Origin: Rhizopus sp. PT2906
Taxonomy: Eukaryota; Mucoromycota; Mucoromycetes; Mucorales; Rhizopodaceae
NCBI GenBank assembly: GCA_025529335.1
Contig: JAMYHX010000380.1
Location: 1 to 42,518, forward strand
Direction: 5' to 3'
Length of the DNA stretch: 42,518 bases
Positions 9,931-19,797 of the stretch are shown one piece after another (position 1 is the stretch's first letter; every line of letters begins with the position of its first letter). The notes under the pieces were generated by a model. That model ran no database searches. It was not told where the DNA came from and was given only the letters and a program-made list of their open reading frames with translations. The position numbers and the translations under genes are program-made.

Positions 9931-12900
9931 ATGTCTGATAATGAAACAGATAAAAGCCCTATTTCAACAAAGAGGGCAAGAGAATCAAGTATGGAAGAAG
10001 ATGTAGAGGAACGTGCCTCAAAAATAGATCCCAAAGATCAAGTCAAGATAATTACTCAATTACAACAAGAGCATCTATCAGAAGGACAGACATGGTACCT
10101 TATATCCAAGAATTGGTTTACACGTTGGAGGCAATACTGTTCTCGTCTGAGCAGTCCTCAACATGACGCAAGAAAAATTGGAGAGCAAACGAACCCAGGG
10201 CCGATCAACAACCAATCAATCCTGCAGGCCAACGGAAAGCTTGTGGAAGGTTTGAAGCTAAATGATACTGTATTTGCAGTGCCCGAAGAAGCTTGGAAAG
10301 ACTTGACGGAGTGGTACGGATCAGTCACAGAGCCTATTGAACGTTTAGTGATAAAGGGAGCTGACGGAGAGCTTACAGTCGAACTGTATCCACCCCATTT
10401 CAAGCTCTTTGTAATCACTGATTCGACTAGTACTCAACTTACTCGGTGCCCTCAATTCACTTTGTCAGAAGTATCGACTGTAAATGATTTAGTGTCGACT
10501 ATAAAGGAATCTCTTGATTTATCACAAGACGCTGAATTACAAGTATGGACATTAGAGGATGAACCGACGACACCCATCATTTCTTCAAGTGTTCTTCAAA
10601 ACGCTTCCCAGATCGATACAGAGAATGGATCAGCTAGTTTGTCTCGATCCGGTCAATGTAATATAGCAGTCGCTATCAAGGGTGATGCTCGATTTCCTTC
10701 TGATGTCAAACAATCAGACACATCCTCTGTCTCTTCAGCTTCGAGTATATTCGCCAATGGATTTAATAACTTGACAACCACATCAAGCGCAAGTACACCA
10801 ACGTCTGGTTCCTATTCAAAGTTTACTCGAGGTGTTTGTGGGTTACAAAACTTGGGAAACACCTGTTTTATGAACTCGGCGCTTCAATGTCTCAGCAATA
10901 CGCCTGAACTGACAAAATGGTTCCTAGGTACACGAGCATACGGATATATTGATGCACGCCATAATTAATCTGATTTTTTTTTTGTGAAAAAGCTGATAAT
11001 TACAAGAACGAGTTGAACAGAGACAATCCCTTAGGAATGAAGGGTCAAGTGGCAGAAGCTTACGGAGAATTAATTGAAAAACTTTGGAGTGGGCATTCTC
11101 ACAGTTTTGCACCACGAGACTTCAAGTATACCATTGGCAAGTTCAATTCATCGTTTTATGGTTACCAACAGCACGATACACAAGAGCTGTTGGCCTTCTT
11201 GCTCGATGGCCTTCATGAAGATTTGAATCGAATCATAAAAAAACCTTATATAGAACTACCTGATTTTGATGGCATGAAAGATGAAGAGATTGCTAAAAAG
11301 AGTTGGGATTATCATCGTGCTAGAAATGATTCGGTCATTGTGGATCTTTTCCAGGGCCAATTCAAGAGTAAGTTGGTCTGTGCAGAATGTAAAAACGTAA
11401 GTTGAGTTGTTCCTGCTTTACAGAAAGAGTCACAACTCCTTTTTCATAGGTCTCTGTCACATTTGATCCATTCATGTATCTGTCCTTACCTTTGCCCATA
11501 AAGAAAAAGAGCAAGACAACAATAGTATATGTTCCTTATGATCCAATGAAGAGAATGCAACGTGTGGTTGTGACATTGAGCAAGGATGCAAGTATTGCTC
11601 ATCTTCAAAGAGAAGTAGCACGAATGATGTCGGTTGAAGATCCATCAACTGTAAGTTAATCCACATGCTCACGACGGTTACTGACGTACTTTATCCTTAG
11701 CTTTTGGTGGTTGAACTCTTTTCACACAAGATTTACAAAGTATTTCCTCAGTATGAGCCCGTAGCTACCATTGGCAGCTCTGATACTATTTACGTTTACC
11801 AACTTCCTGGACCAGTACCGCCTGCACCCAAGAGAAAGATAAAATCTTACCGATTCGGGAAAGATGACGATGATGATAATGAAGACAGCACATCAGAAGA
11901 TGATGACCAATTGATTGTTTTCCCTGTGTATTGTGCAACAGTCGACAAAAGTGAACAAGCAACATACACCTCGCCTCAACAATTCGGCGATCCTTTTGTG
12001 ATTGGCATTCCTCGTAAATATTGCACAAACGTCGATTCCTTGTATCGCTTGCTATCACAACATGTAGAGCGATACACTCATTTTAAATTATTTGAAGAAG
12101 TCAATGGCGATGCTGAAATGGAAGATGAACCACCTAAATACGAAGCTGTTGTGACAAATGGCCATCAGCAAGACATGGACATTGATGAGCAACAACAACA
12201 ACAGCCTATCCATACTGCTGCCGCCGTGACAGCAGCTGGTGGTAAAAAGACAGAGCCTATGTCAAATTTGTTCAACATAAAAGTATTTTCTGGCGGACAT
12301 ACCTATGGCAGACATACAGAAGACTTACTGCCTTGCACACATGGCTTGACGCCTTGGACGGATTTACGCGAAAGGGCAGAGGAAGAACAAAAGCAACGCG
12401 AGGAGTATGAAAGACAACAAAGTCAACCAGACTTCGATGGCAACGATACAGAAGGGTTACCAGAGACAGAGAATGATGATACTGAAATGGAAGACTCAAT
12501 TGTTATGTCTAGTTCCATGCAAGACGAAGAAGAAGTGGAAAATGCTGCCGTTAACTTTTACCAAAATGATACTACAGCTACCACTTATTCCCCCATCATA
12601 AACCCTGCTACTGACAATGACACGGAATCTATTCTTTCCAATGAAAACAATGTGGGTAGCAAACCTGAATCACCTGTTCTTGATTCCTTTACAACACCAC
12701 CTCAGCTTCCCAATTCTTACGACACTATGAGTCACAAGCCGACGATCCCTGTGAAGCGCAAGTTGACATGTCCACCAAGCACCATTATCCGACAAGGAGA
12801 AGGCATCGTTCTTGAATGGACCCCAAAGAGAGCACAGCAACTCTTTGGCGAATCACCATTTAGTAGCTCTAATGGCGTTTCTGGAAGTGGCTGGGAAGAT

Positions 12901-13762
12901 ATTGAGGAGCTCGGCGATCCTGAGGAAGCCATGGCCGGACCAACAGATGCCAAGAATAAGCAGCAAATTACTCTTGCAGATTGTCTTAATGAATTCACAA
13001 AGGAAGAGGAATTGGGCGAAGAAGATTTGTGGTACTGTCCTAAATGTAAAAAGCATCAAATGGCCACCAAAAAGTTTGATCTCTGGCGTATGCCTGATAT
13101 TATGGTAGTTCATCTCAAACGATTCAGTCACTCACGTACTTGGAGAGATAAAATCGATGCGTTCATCGATTTCCCTGTCGAGTCATTGGATCTGACAGAT
13201 CGTGTGCTAAGTATAAACAATAAGGATGCCTTGAAGGAAGAGGATAAATTGATTTATGACCTCTATGCGGTTGATAACCATTACGGCGGATTAGGTGGTG
13301 GACATTGTAAGTGTTTTTGCTTAAACCTTTTTCATTGAAGCTAACTCTTATTTGATGTAGATACTGCCTATGCACAAAATTTTGAAGACAAGAATTGGTA
13401 TCACTTTGATGACTCTCATGTTTCTAAAGTGGATGTATCTGATATCAAGGTGAGTTAAAATACAATAACTCTGTCTTATGTATTAATCTTGTGTATGACA
13501 GACTTCTGCTGCTTATTTACTATTTTATAAACGAAGAAAGCCTCAGAACCAAGTGAATGAAAAATGTGTAGAGGAGATCATTCAAGAGACGAAGGAAAGG
13601 CAGCAGGCTGCTGAAAAACAAAACGAGACGGATAATATAATGTCTGATGATCAAGTCTTGTCTGCTAAAGAAGAGGATCAGGACCAAGCGTCAGAGACAA
13701 ATACGATAACCAATCGTGATGAACTTAGACAGAATAATGATGATGATATTGTTACAGATTAA
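9931..13762 (+). CDS. ubp12: Ubiquitin carboxyl-terminal hydrolase (USP15/Ubp12 type)
   Basis: Cysteine deubiquitinase of the USP4/11/15 and yeast Ubp12 group. Six exons: 9931-10927, 10993-11396, 11450-11650, 11701-13306, 13361-13449, 13502-13762 (introns 50-65 nt), giving 1185 residues. An N-terminal DUSP domain (about 35-165) has the WYLISKNWFTRWRQYC core. A ubiquitin-like segment precedes the catalytic domain. The Cys box GLQNLGNTCFMNS places the nucleophile at Cys312. The His box, split by intron 4 (GGLGGGH then YTAYAQNF), gives His1069, followed by WYHFDDSHV with the Asp. Zn-type pairs CAEC and CPKC frame a long acidic, Gln-rich insertion, as expected for the split USP domain. The C-terminal tail after the KRRK motif is charged and disordered. 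Stop codon 53 bp from that of convergent rpl14. Confidence 0.95.
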
Positions 13763-13815
13763 ATAATAAAAATGTACACTGATTGTCTCTCTTTTTTATT
13801 AATGACACGTTGTAT

Positions 13816-14570
13816 TTAAGCAGTTTGCTTCTTGGCAGCGGCAAGGGTGGAGGCAAGGGCAAAGCGACGCTACGACAAAACATAAGAGTTACATTCTCCA
13901 ACACAATCAAATAAACTTACTTGGTTCTTGTACTTTAACAACTTGAAACGGTCGAAATCGGACAAGGAAGCACGAATGTTGCGTTGTTCGATCTTCTTGG
14001 CCCAAGCGGTCTTGTTCCAAGCAGCAACGACATCACTCTTTTCAATAGCCTTCTTGAGAGCACCTTGACCGATGTTACGAGGAAGGTTCTTGATGACGAT
14101 GGGAGTCAAGACCATACGACGGAAGGGGAAGGCTTGGCGAGCAACACCAGTGGTAGGACCATCGATGAGGGCACGGTTGTGATCGACAATATCAATAATA
14201 ACAGCCAATTTACCAGCATCAGCACCGGAGTTAATGAGAACAACACGACCCACTTCGACTTGACGCTTGAATGAACCTTGCTATAATATACAGTTAATGT
14301 CAAGTTGAAAACAAAATTTTAAAAACATGAGTGGATCAAGTTGTGAAAAAGAATGAGAATGGATAAGGTTGTATTTGATTGCCTGTTTAATGGACGTCAT
14401 TGAAAATTGTAAAATGTCTAATGTCACTGCTGCTGTAGACACATGTGTTGAAATGTAAGCTGGGAAAGAATATAAATATATACACACAATATGATTGACA
14501 ATCATCCATTTCTATTTCTTTTTCAAAACTGAATCCATCCACATCTTTTCATCTGCGCGATATGTACCAT
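13816..14570 (-). CDS. rpl14: 60S ribosomal protein L14 (eL14)
   Basis: Cytosolic large-subunit ribosomal protein. The main exon (14280-13921) begins QGSFKRQVEVGRVVLINSG and contains the KOW-like segment GKLAVIIDIVDHNRALIDGP, characteristic of eL14. A short last exon (13869-13816) adds RRFALASTLAAAKKQTA. No usable ATG lies in the main exon upstream of the conserved block, so the start must be on a separate exon. The best candidate is the ATG at 14570-14568 (CCATGG context), followed directly by GTACAT. That places a 287-nt intron right after the start codon, a common arrangement in fungal ribosomal protein genes. The predicted product is 138 residues, as in yeast. Exons 2 and 3 are certain; the first exon is inferred. 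Confidence 0.88.
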
Positions 14571-14787
14571 GGTTGATATTATCTAGATGGCCTTGATAAG
14601 AGTGAAAGAAGGGAAAGAATAGGCAGAGCGGCCTTATTTGGTTGGCTTTATGGAATGCTTAAAGATGTAGGAACGTTGTTACACCGGACATACTTGACCG
14701 GAATAAGAAATTTTGGTGTGCACATATGCAAGTCAGCATTTCTGGCCTCAGTCTCTCTTTATCTCCCCTCTCTCATTTTTTTTCTTT
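14571..14787. promoter_or_regulatory. Bidirectional promoter region between rpl14 and ppt1
   Basis: If the rpl14 start at 14570 is right, the two divergent start codons are only 217 bp apart and must share this promoter. The right-hand half is pyrimidine-rich on the plus strand (CTCTCTTTATCTCCCCTCTC around 14752), a usual leader for ppt1. No firm TATA element is visible. Confidence 0.45.
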
Positions 14788-16108
14788 ATGCTGTTTCTGT
14801 GTGTATTCTATTTATTGTGTGCAAGTGCATATGCATATAGGCCAGGTTAGGAATATAATGAAAATATTATAATTATAAAACAGCAGATCCTTATAAAAAC
14901 ACAAGTGGTTATCTGGCACGGAATGGGTGATACCTGCTGTAGTGAGGACTCTATGGGTCGAATGACTGTTCTACTTCATAAATATTTGGGAAATGATACC
15001 TTTGTGCACAGTGTTCGTTTGGCTGAGAGTGCAGATGAAGATCGCAAAGCTAGTTACTTTGGACAAATCAACCTACAAGTGGATAACGTATGTCAAGAGT
15101 TGGCAACTATACCAGAACTACAGAATGGATATAATGCTATAGGGTTTTCTCAGGCAAGTACTAAAAGAAAAAGTATAAGCAACAGATCTAATAGTCATGT
15201 GTTGCGCAGGGTGGTCTATTATTAAGGTAAATAAAGAATGAATAATAAAAGGTTCGAGATCTATTTTTAACCACAGAAAGAAGAACATTGCTACAGAGAT
15301 GTAATCTACCGCGTATGCATCGATTAATTACCTTTGGTTCCCCACATGGAGGTTTGATTAAAAATTCCATTTGTTTGTTTAGAAGGTTTAATAATAGTAA
15401 CAATAGGTGTATCTGACATTCCAAACTGTATGAATCAAATTGATCCTTTCTGTGGGATGATGAGGTTCCTTGTCCGTAGTGGTGCTTATTCAGAATATGC
15501 ACAAAAGACTATCATCCCAACTCAGTATTATCGGGATCCACTCAGCTTATTAGGTAAATATTTGAGTAATCTAATATATAACAATGAAGTTTATAACAAT
15601 GAAATAGATTATACCACAAAATGCTCATTTTTACCTTATAACAACAATGAGCTTCAACACAAGGACAGCCTTAAATATAAAGAAAATATGGTCTCTTTAG
15701 AGAAATTGATCTTGATTCGATTTGTACAAGAAGAAATAGTGAAGCCTGCACACTCAGCTGTAAGTCTATACCTGTCATAAACAATGAAAATGCAGGTCTC
15801 ATATATAACCTTAGTGGTTCTGGATCCTTAATGAAAATGTTGGCCTAGTCCCTCTCGAAGATCAAGCGCTATATGTGTACGATTGGTTAGGGTTAAGGGA
15901 ATTAAATGAAACAGGACGTCTAGAATTTTTAGTAGCCCCAGGGCGGCATGTAAGTCATTGATCATTAAGGAGTTAAAGGGGTGAGGCAAGTTTATATATT
16001 CTTTATTATGTATAGATGCAAATAAGCGATGAATATTTTGAACAAATAGTTAAAACTTACCTAATGGTTGAACCATTACGTATGGTCAATGAAATTCAAA
16101 TTGGCTGA
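14788..16108 (+). CDS. ppt1: Palmitoyl-protein thioesterase 1
   Basis: Lysosomal/vacuolar-type thioesterase removing fatty acids from S-acylated proteins. Eight exons: 14788-14845, 14906-15153, 15210-15226, 15284-15351, 15407-15553, 15608-15759, 15815-15949, 16016-16108, giving 305 residues, matching the roughly 306 of animal PPT1. Exon 1 is a signal peptide (MLFLCVFYLLCASAYA), then RPVVIWHGMGD. The nucleophile is Ser101 in GFSQGG, with GG supplied by a 17-nt micro-exon. The intron before that micro-exon has a GC donor (CAG|GCAAGT at 15154). The catalytic His275 is in GRHMQIS. The Ser-His spacing equals that of human PPT1. The residue aligning with human Asp233 is Glu221 (EEIVKP). The 54-nt intron 15554-15607 lacks stops and keeps frame. 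I call it an intron because removing it restores family length and alignment. Confidence 0.92.
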
Positions 16109-16231
16109 AAAGGTGGGCTTTTGCTGATCTATACATTTAATTTAAGCCAAATACCAAAATTATACAAATTTCCAAATTTAACTTTTGTGTACTATTTAGA
16201 AGCCTCACTCACTTTTGAATATACTCTTAAC

Positions 16232-16238
16232 TATAAAA
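16232..16238 (+). promoter_or_regulatory. TATA box of the secreted protein gene
   Basis: TATAAAA, 51 bp before the ATG at 16289, followed by a CT-rich leader (16241-16280). Confidence 0.6.
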
Positions 16239-16288
16239 GGCTCTCTTTTTTTTTCTCTTTCTTTCTTTTTCCTTCTTCTTAAATAAAC

Positions 16289-17152
16289 ATGATCTACTTG
16301 TCATTCTTCTTAATTTTATTGACGTCACTCATCCATGCCTTACCTATCACTACTAATTCTATCGCATCTCCAATCACAACAACTATAACCAACACTCACT
16401 TTACACCCATCATACAAGAAGAAGAAAAGATAGATGTCAATTCATGCTCTCTGACAGTAGATTATCCTATTCAAATCGAACATTTTGCCCAACTTATTGC
16501 CACTCACTGGCAATTTGATCATTTAGATACAATCATCACCAAGACATATCGAACCATAGCAGAACAATTCCAAAAGCACATTCAAGTGTCAAGCACGTCT
16601 TCATCTGACTCTCGTCAACACACATTCACTTCACCAGATAATCTCATGGACCTCGAAATCCTTCACGCACAAATATTTGGAGCGATTCAAGCACATACGG
16701 AAGGAAATCTACCGCTTGCATGGGATCGCTTAGCGGATAAACTTGGAAGGCCTGCACTTGAAAGTTACATCCGAACCAAGGCACTCGAATACTGCAAGAT
16801 AGCATCCGACTTGGTTAGCAGCACCTGTTTACAACAGAATGCAGTAAAGCTATCTTTAGAAATGGATGAATACATACGCGATAACTTACGCGAAATATAT
16901 ACAATCTTGGATAATGAGACATTACCAGTTTTATTAGAAAAGACCAGCAGAGATTTGATGAAGCTTCTAGAGTATTTCAATCGTACGTTTCTTTCCAGGG
17001 ATAATCAGCGACTTGTCTTGGATGTGATGCCTTGGAGTGAACGTCCTTTATCCTTAACGTCACAACTCATGCCGTCATTTTCAATGTATCATCATGACGA
17101 TAACCATATAACTGACTTCTTTATAGACTACGCTTGTCTATCAAAAGCCTAA
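16289..17152 (+). CDS. Secreted hypothetical protein
   Basis: Intronless 287-residue protein that I do not recognise. It starts with a clear signal peptide (MIYLSFFLILLTSLIHALP), followed by a Thr/Ser/Ile-rich stretch to about residue 45. The mature part is predicted mostly helical and has four Cys (SCSL, EYCK, STCL, YACL), enough for two disulfides. It has sequons NET and NRT. It contains no membrane segment after the signal and no GPI-type tail. A TATA box and pyrimidine-rich leader sit directly upstream, so expression is likely. It could be a lineage-specific cell-surface or effector-like protein, but nothing in the sequence indicates an enzymatic activity. Confidence 0.8.
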   Translation: MIYLSFFLILLTSLIHALPITTNSIASPITTTITNTHFTPIIQEEEKIDVNSCSLTVDYPIQIEHFAQLIATHWQFDHLDTIITKTYRTIAEQFQKHIQVSSTSSSDSRQHTFTSPDNLMDLEILHAQIFGAIQAHTEGNLPLAWDRLADKLGRPALESYIRTKALEYCKIASDLVSSTCLQQNAVKLSLEMDEYIRDNLREIYTILDNETLPVLLEKTSRDLMKLLEYFNRTFLSRDNQRLVLDVMPWSERPLSLTSQLMPSFSMYHHDDNHITDFFIDYACLSKA

Positions 17153-18433
17153 AGAAAAATATATATGCACATACATAGTATATACCAATGAAAAAATGTA
17201 TTATACCCTTTTCTATCTTTTGCTTTTGTTATTTAATAAAAATATCTTGCTTCTTTTTTTTTCCCGTTAAGGTTCACTTTCTGCAATGCACCCCTCACCT
17301 TCTCTCTCTTTCTTTCTTTTTTTTTTTTTTTGAACTTTTATTTATTTCTCCTTTCAATCTTGTAAAAATAATAACCTAAATTGTGCACCTCATTTTACCA
17401 CTAGGCAACAATGTGTTACACTACATCTAGCCTCTTTTTGAAGAACCCATCTTATAGTCACTTTAACAAAAGAAAAAGTGAAAAGAAGCGCTATACACAG
17501 AGAGTAACTGAGTGCATGAAAAGTGACGATTGCGACAGGAGTCAAGGAACCCACGAAAAAAGACAAGGTATCGCAAAGGGAGATAAAAGGAGACCAAACA
17601 AAACTTTACAACTGTCACTGGTGGCTGTCTATGAAGTCGTTTTCGCTTTTTATAGAAATATCGATTTGTTCTTTTATATGCATACATGTATAAATAACCG
17701 TGTAAACTGCAAGATTATGTAAAAGATAAAAAACAATAAGTATATCATTACATCTCTCTGAGTGAAGTAAGCCCTGTTTCTGTGTCTGGTTCCGAAATTT
17801 AAAGCAAAACGATAACGAGATTTTCCCTTCCGTCTCGTCATCTGTTAAAGTCACAACTTGTAAAAGAAAGTTACAATAAAAGGGATCATCTAGAGCCACC
17901 CGAAAAGGGGATGTGCAATACAAATCTCAAGGATGTCCTGTGTTGCAGATGACAGTGCATATCTTCTTTTTTTTTCAAAATTACCCTCTCAAGCATTCTA
18001 TTCTGCATAATAAGCTTAGCAGTTTAGAATTCGGTTGATTATTATCGTTATGGTGATATATGCCAAGTAAAGAGTGAGCATCTTGTAGCACTATGCTAGA
18101 ACAGACTGACTTGTAAACAAACAAAATTGAGATAAAAATACCAGTCAATGATATGCCTTAAAAATAGCATGCTCTATTGTTTATGAACTTGATTGTTTTC
18201 ATGATATTCCTTTTACATCATGTGAAACTAGTATTTGTGTGCCTAATGGAGGCTGTTTATCCTCAAGCACACGCGATTCAGTTATAGAATGTCATCTCTA
18301 TTTAGGCGATTTTTTATCGGATAAAATAACTGGTTTTAAAGAAGAGGAGTCTGTCAAATGCTAATGCATTGTTGTACACGGCACATTATAATAGCGCATA
18401 TATTAAAAAGGGATATTGTCAGTAAAGAAGGCG
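17153..18433. other. Intergenic spacer, nothing recognised
   Basis: About 1.3 kb, AT-rich, with CT-rich and poly-T runs (17300-17340). Open frames of about 100 codons at 17411-17722 (+) and 17615-17923 (-) overlap in opposite senses, have no start context and no family resemblance, so I leave them uncalled. Confidence 0.45.
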
Positions 18434-19325
18434 TTATTTATTAGAAGGCACTTTAAATACAGCTTTCTTTTTTTCTACAAACATGTCGTCTTTCTTATGT
18501 TTGCTACCAAAAAAGAAACTAGACAGTCTCTTTTTACTGCTAGTTGCCTTGGGTATAATCTCTATAGATTGGGCATCATATTCTTCTTCTGAGGATGACA
18601 GGTCGCTTATTAACGGCGGTGTTGCATTTTCCATTACTGTTTGACCATAACTATCTTTTATACCATGTAAAGTGCCTTCCATCGCATTCATCATTTCCTT
18701 TTGACATCGTGTTAGCCTCGTTTTTATAAAGTTTAAAAGAAGACTTACATTGATTCGTTCAACTAATTCATCTGACTGCTTTCTGCTTTTCATCACGGAT
18801 GCAGTGGCTGTTTGGTTGGCCACTTCTGCTGTATTACATAATTGACTCGTGTTACTAACGAACGGCGCCAGGGGTGGAATAGGCAACTGTTGTTCTTCTT
18901 TTGTGGGGTTATTTTGTAACTGCTGTTTCAGTTGTTTGTTTTCATTTTCTAGCTTGAGCAACAAGTCTAAATTCTCATTTGTTTGGTCAACTTGAGCTTT
19001 GGTAAGAGCTTCTATCTCTGCTTGATGTCGCTTCATCAAGAACCGTTCTCGCTCTTCAAGCTGTTGCTTTGCTTCGTTATAAGCAGCTTCATATTCTATT
19101 GCTTTTTTTTTCCATTCCATTACAATTATTTTCAGGTTATTGATGGTAGACTATAAAGGCTCTCAGTTATCTACATCGTGTCATCCCAAATCGATGTGTT
19201 ACCTCTTTTTGCTCTAAGCATTTTTGTAAACTCAATATGTCATTTTCTGTGTCATAGTTTAGATCAATGATTGATTTTCTATTTGAAGGTGTAGGTGGCA
19301 ATGGTCTCTTTGTACTGTTTGCCAT
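18434..19325 (-). CDS. Coiled-coil hypothetical protein
   Basis: Three exons: 19325-19203, 19150-18749, 18697-18434, giving about 262 residues. The N-terminus is basic and Pro-rich (RPLPPTPSNRKS). A long heptad-rich coiled coil follows (about residues 25-135), rich in Glu, Lys, Gln and Leu. The C-terminal part has an acidic Ser cluster (SSSEEEYDAQS) and a basic tail (KRLSSFFFGSKHKK). Intron 2 (51 nt, 18698-18748) is stop-free and in frame, but has a GTAAGT donor and a CTAAC branch-like site. Removing it gives the product described, retaining it adds 17 residues. No family assigned. Coiled coil plus basic end suggests a structural or scaffold role, which is inference. Confidence 0.7.
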
Positions 19326-19370
19326 GGTAATAAATAATGAATAATGAAAAAGACAAAATGAAATGCGACA

Positions 19371-19379
19371 CTTTATATA
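19371..19379 (-). promoter_or_regulatory. TATA box of the coiled-coil protein gene
   Basis: TATATAAAG on the minus strand, about 46 bp before the ATG at 19325. Confidence 0.5.
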
Positions 19380-19797
19380 CAATTGTTATTGTTGTTGTTA
19401 TGGTTACTATTTATGGATATTCGTTCCTCTCGTTTGAACTTCTGTACACTCATTGTATTGCTTTACGACACATCAAAAGCTTATTCAACATAAATTGCTT
19501 ACACAAAAGCTTACAAAAAGTCCGCCTATGTCTTCATTTCTTTCCTTTCCTTACTGTTGTATATAATCTTACAAGTCTTTGTCTCCTTTTCTTTACTCAT
19601 ATGATCTGGCATCATGCTTCGCCATTGTTTACATAAATGACTGGGTCACCAAATTAGGGAGCCACTCTATAAACATTAAATGTAACACAAATGCATCAAC
19701 CTGTCATCATAAGTCCTTTTTTTTTTGAATTATTTATTATTTTTAAAATGATTACATCTATGCAATAAAAAAAAAAGGGGAGAGAGAGAAACTGAAC
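19380..19797. other. Spacer between divergent coiled-coil promoter and NADH dehydrogenase 3' end
   Basis: AT-rich, no gene recognised. The right end carries a poly-A/poly-T stretch at 19717-19777 near the expected polyadenylation region of the NADH dehydrogenase gene. Confidence 0.4.

Noticed and set aside
11870..12560. Acidic and Gln-rich stretch in the deubiquitinase as a separate gene or fusion
   Set aside because: It is the usual long insertion between the two halves of the catalytic domain in USP4/11/15-type enzymes.
17411..17923. Two overlapping opposite-strand frames of about 100 codons
   Set aside because: Mutually overlapping, no start context, AT-driven composition.
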